Positions 62,165 through 64,000 of a DNA stretch of 64,000 nucleotides are shown piece after piece. Both the position numbers and the translations under genes were made by a program. Every line of letters begins with the position of its first letter. Within the stretch, counting starts at the first letter, position 1. The stretch covers positions 1,426,001 to 1,490,000 of the forward strand of contig NZ_CP075185.1 of NCBI RefSeq assembly GCF_020510685.1, written 5' to 3'. Source of the DNA: Dechloromonas denitrificans (GTDB taxonomy: Bacteria > Pseudomonadota > Gammaproteobacteria > Burkholderiales > Rhodocyclaceae). The notes under the pieces are model-generated. The model had not been told where the DNA came from. It made no database searches and was given only the letters and a program-made list of their open reading frames with translations.

Positions 62165-62965
62165 TTACTGTAGGTAGGCCGGGCGGGAATAACCCTGGAA
62201 GTGCTTGTCGAGCACTGCCTTGTATTCGGGCGACTTGAAGGCGGCGACCAGATCCTGCGTCCAGGCCTTGTTCTGGTCTTCGGTCTTGACGGCAACGACG
62301 TTCAGGTAGTGGTCCGGGGTCTTTTCCAGGGCCAGGGCTTCGCTCAGCTTGAGGCCGGAGGCGATGGCGAAGTTGCCGGGCACGACGACCAGGGCGGCGT
62401 CATCCAGCGTGCGCGGCAACTGGGCGGCTTCGATCGGGGTCAGTTGCAGCTTGCGCGGATTCTCGGCGACGTCCTTCTCGGTCGCCTTCAGCGCGTCGAT
62501 GCCGGTCTTGACCTTGATCAGGCCGTTCTGTTCCAGGAAGTGCAGGGCGCGTGCGAGGTTGGCCGGGTCGTTGGGCAGCGTGACGCGTTCGCCGCCCTTC
62601 AGCTCGTTGAGGTTCTTCAGCTTCTTGGCGTAGAGACCCATCGGGGCGACCGGCACCTTGACCACGTCGGTCAGGTTGAGGCCCTTGTCGGCCGAGAACT
62701 TCTTCAGGTAGATGACGTGCTGGAACACGTTGGCGTCGAGCGAGCCCTGGGCCAGCGCCAGGTTGGGCTGGACGTAGTCGTTGAACTCGACCAGCTTGAC
62801 GGTGTAGCCCTTCTTTTCGAGGATCGGCTTGATGCCCAGCTTGACCTGGTCGAAATTGGGGCCGGCGGTGGCGCCGATGGTCAGCGTCTTCTTTTCCTGG
62901 GCGGCGGCGCCGGCAACCAGGCCGAGGGCCAGGCTGGCGATGAACAGGGAACGGATCAGTTTCAT
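62165..62965 (-). CDS. metQ: Methionine-binding protein MetQ, copy 1
   Basis: 266 residues. Signal peptide (SLFIASLALGLVAGAAAQ) without lipobox. Same motifs as copy 2 (TIGATAGPNFDQVKLGIKP, VEFNDYVQPNLALAQGSLDAN). It is 34 bases after metI and completes a metNIQ unit for D/L-methionine uptake. Confidence 0.92.
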   Translation of the reverse strand: MKLIRSLFIASLALGLVAGAAAQEKKTLTIGATAGPNFDQVKLGIKPILEKKGYTVKLVEFNDYVQPNLALAQGSLDANVFQHVIYLKKFSADKGLNLTDVVKVPVAPMGLYAKKLKNLNELKGGERVTLPNDPANLARALHFLEQNGLIKVKTGIDALKATEKDVAENPRKLQLTPIEAAQLPRTLDDAALVVVPGNFAIASGLKLSEALALEKTPDHYLNVVAVKTEDQNKAWTQDLVAAFKSPEYKAVLDKHFQGYSRPAYLQ

Positions 62966-62999
62966 TTTTGTGGGAACTCCGTGGTTTGGGGGGAAAGGT

Positions 63000-63677
63000 T
63001 TAGCGTTTGTCGACGCGGCGGGCCAGCCACTGGCCGAGGAACTGGATGCCCTGGACGAGGACGACCAACAGCACGATGGTGATCAGCATCACGTCGGTCT
63101 GGAAGCGGTAGTAGCCGTAGCGGATCGCCAGGTCGCCGATGCCGCCGCCGCCGACCACCCCGGCCACCGCCGAGTAGGAGAGGAAGCTGACGGCGGTGAT
63201 GGTGACGGCGAGGATCAGGCCGGAACGGGCCTCGACCAGCAGCACCTGGCTGACGATTTGCAGCGGCGAGGCGCCCATCGCCTCGGCCGCCTCGATGACG
63301 CCGCGCGGCACGTCGCGCAGCGTCTGCTCGATGATCCGGGCGAAATAGAAGATGGCGGCGAGCGACAGCGGCACGCTGGCGGCCAGTGGGCCGATCGAGG
63401 TGCCGACGATGTGGCGGGTGAACGGCGAGACGGCGACCAGCAGGATGATGAAGGGGAAGGAACGGAAAACGTTGATGAAGCCGTTGGCCACCAGGTTGAA
63501 GCGGCGATAGCGGCCGAGCACTTGGCCGCTGCTGGTCAGGAAGACCAGGATGCCGAGGGCGCCGCCGATGGTGATGGCGGCAGTCAGGCAGATCAGCATC
63601 ATCAGGCCGGTTTCGCCGGCCGCCTTGCCGATTTCCGGCATCAGTTCGATGAAGGTGTCGAGGATGGTGTCAAACAT
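63000..63677 (-). CDS. metI: Methionine ABC transporter permease
   Basis: 225 residues, five helices. Starts [18 protein letters not shown]; the EAA loop reads [20 protein letters not shown]. MetI length is about 217, so it is complete. It overlaps metN by 8 bases. Confidence 0.94.
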   Translation of the reverse strand: MFDTILDTFIELMPEIGKAAGETGLMMLICLTAAITIGGALGILVFLTSSGQVLGRYRRFNLVANGFINVFRSFPFIILLVAVSPFTRHIVGTSIGPLAASVPLSLAAIFYFARIIEQTLRDVPRGVIEAAEAMGASPLQIVSQVLLVEARSGLILAVTITAVSFLSYSAVAGVVGGGGIGDLAIRYGYYRFQTDVMLITIVLLVVLVQGIQFLGQWLARRVDKR

Positions 63678-64000
63678 TGGGCACCTCTGCCAGATGGCTG
63701 CCGGTGGTTGCGGGTTCGTCCGGGCTGGCCTCGCCTTCGCCGAAGTCGCGCAGCCACTGGGCGAGTTGCGATTCGGGCGGGATCCGGCCGTTGTCGATGG
63801 TCAGGCGCTCGACGATGCGGCCGCCTTCCATCACCGAAACGCGGTGGCACAGGCGGCGGATGACGCCCATCTCGTGGCTGACCAGCAGGATGGTGACGCC
63901 GAGCCGGCGATTGACGTCGGCCAGCACTTCGAGCAGCGACTGCGTCGTGCGCGGGTCGAGGGCCGACGTCGGTTCGTCGGCCAGCAAGACATGCGGTTCG
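63670..64000 (-). CDS. metN: Methionine ABC transporter ATPase (5' part outside window)
   Basis: Only the C-terminal ~109 residues are seen: Walker B end [14 protein letters not shown]-loop [14 protein letters not shown], then [11 protein letters not shown]. The start and Walker A lie beyond 64000. The usual MetN C-terminal ACT-like regulatory domain (about 100 residues) seems absent, as the frame stops about 50 residues after the H-loop region; this is a shortened form. Confidence 0.9.
   Translation of the reverse strand, partial: EPHVLLADEPTSALDPRTTQSLLEVLADVNRRLGVTILLVSHEMGVIRRLCHRVSVMEGGRIVERLTIDNGRIPPESQLAQWLRDFGEGEASPDEPATTGSHLAEVPNV

Overview
The window looks like the chromosome of a GC-rich betaproteobacterium, most likely of the Rhodocyclaceae (Dechloromonas/Azonexus/Propionivibrio type). 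This is inferred from gene content and protein style (finR/fpr-like pair, gltX next to a tRNA Ala-Glu-Asp cluster, YhdH/AcuI, menFE, HME-RND efflux, CZB chemoreceptor); no species can be named. Core genes are very GC-rich with tight operons. A block from about 4 to 29 kb is lower and uneven in GC and holds mostly accessory genes.

Layout. 0-4.1 kb (minus): a type VI secretion vgrG followed 4 bases later by a probable cargo effector cut by the window edge. 4.1-7.5 kb: a Sel1-repeat gene, a pseudopilin, an anchored hypothetical protein, a transposase remnant and a small HTH gene. 7.5-17 kb: a defence-like accessory cluster (DUF2971, CHAT caspase-like protease, PIN-like, HEPN-like, DUF4365-type nuclease, a second PD-(D/E)XK-like nuclease, NYN/PIN-like). 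Part of it is an integron-type gene-cassette array: several cassettes are bounded by inverted ends and attC-like sites, but no integron integrase is visible (a CALIN-like array). A diverged direct repeat brackets most of this cluster. 17.3-20.2 kb: a three-gene ABC-3C defence operon. 20.2-22.7 kb: a Tn3 transposase remnant, then divergent lysR/lysA. 23-29.2 kb: an integrative element with tyrosine integrase, two paralogous AlpA regulators (one followed by a truncated copy of the next gene), a Cys-rich protein, 11-bp iteron-like repeats and a minimal chemoreceptor as cargo. It ends at what looks like the last bases of a tRNA-Ser gene.

29.2-64 kb is core chromosome. It holds a peptide-type ABC transporter (two permeases and a fused double ATPase, no binding protein), an MltD-type lytic transglycosylase with an apparent ATT start, a divergent finR-like/fpr pair, a tandemly duplicated tRNA Ala-Glu-Asp cluster after gltX, tRNA-Val, an OmpA-type lipoprotein, ppk, acuI-like, menF/menE, an ankyrin protein and a conserved orphan. 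It ends with a seven-gene metal-efflux operon (czcB-czcA-DUF3240-czcC-cytochrome b561-response regulator-sensor kinase), a DUF3079 gene, a CZB chemoreceptor, and a methionine uptake region (metN-metI-metQ, acireductone dioxygenase, second metQ).

How the parts relate. The efflux operon appears to carry its own two-component system, and a PmrA/QseB-like direct repeat sits just upstream of its first gene. The accessory block reads as layered insertions (cassettes, repeats, IS1182-like and Tn3-like relics, a tRNA-targeting element) that gathered several nuclease, protease and ABC-3C anti-invader candidates in one place.
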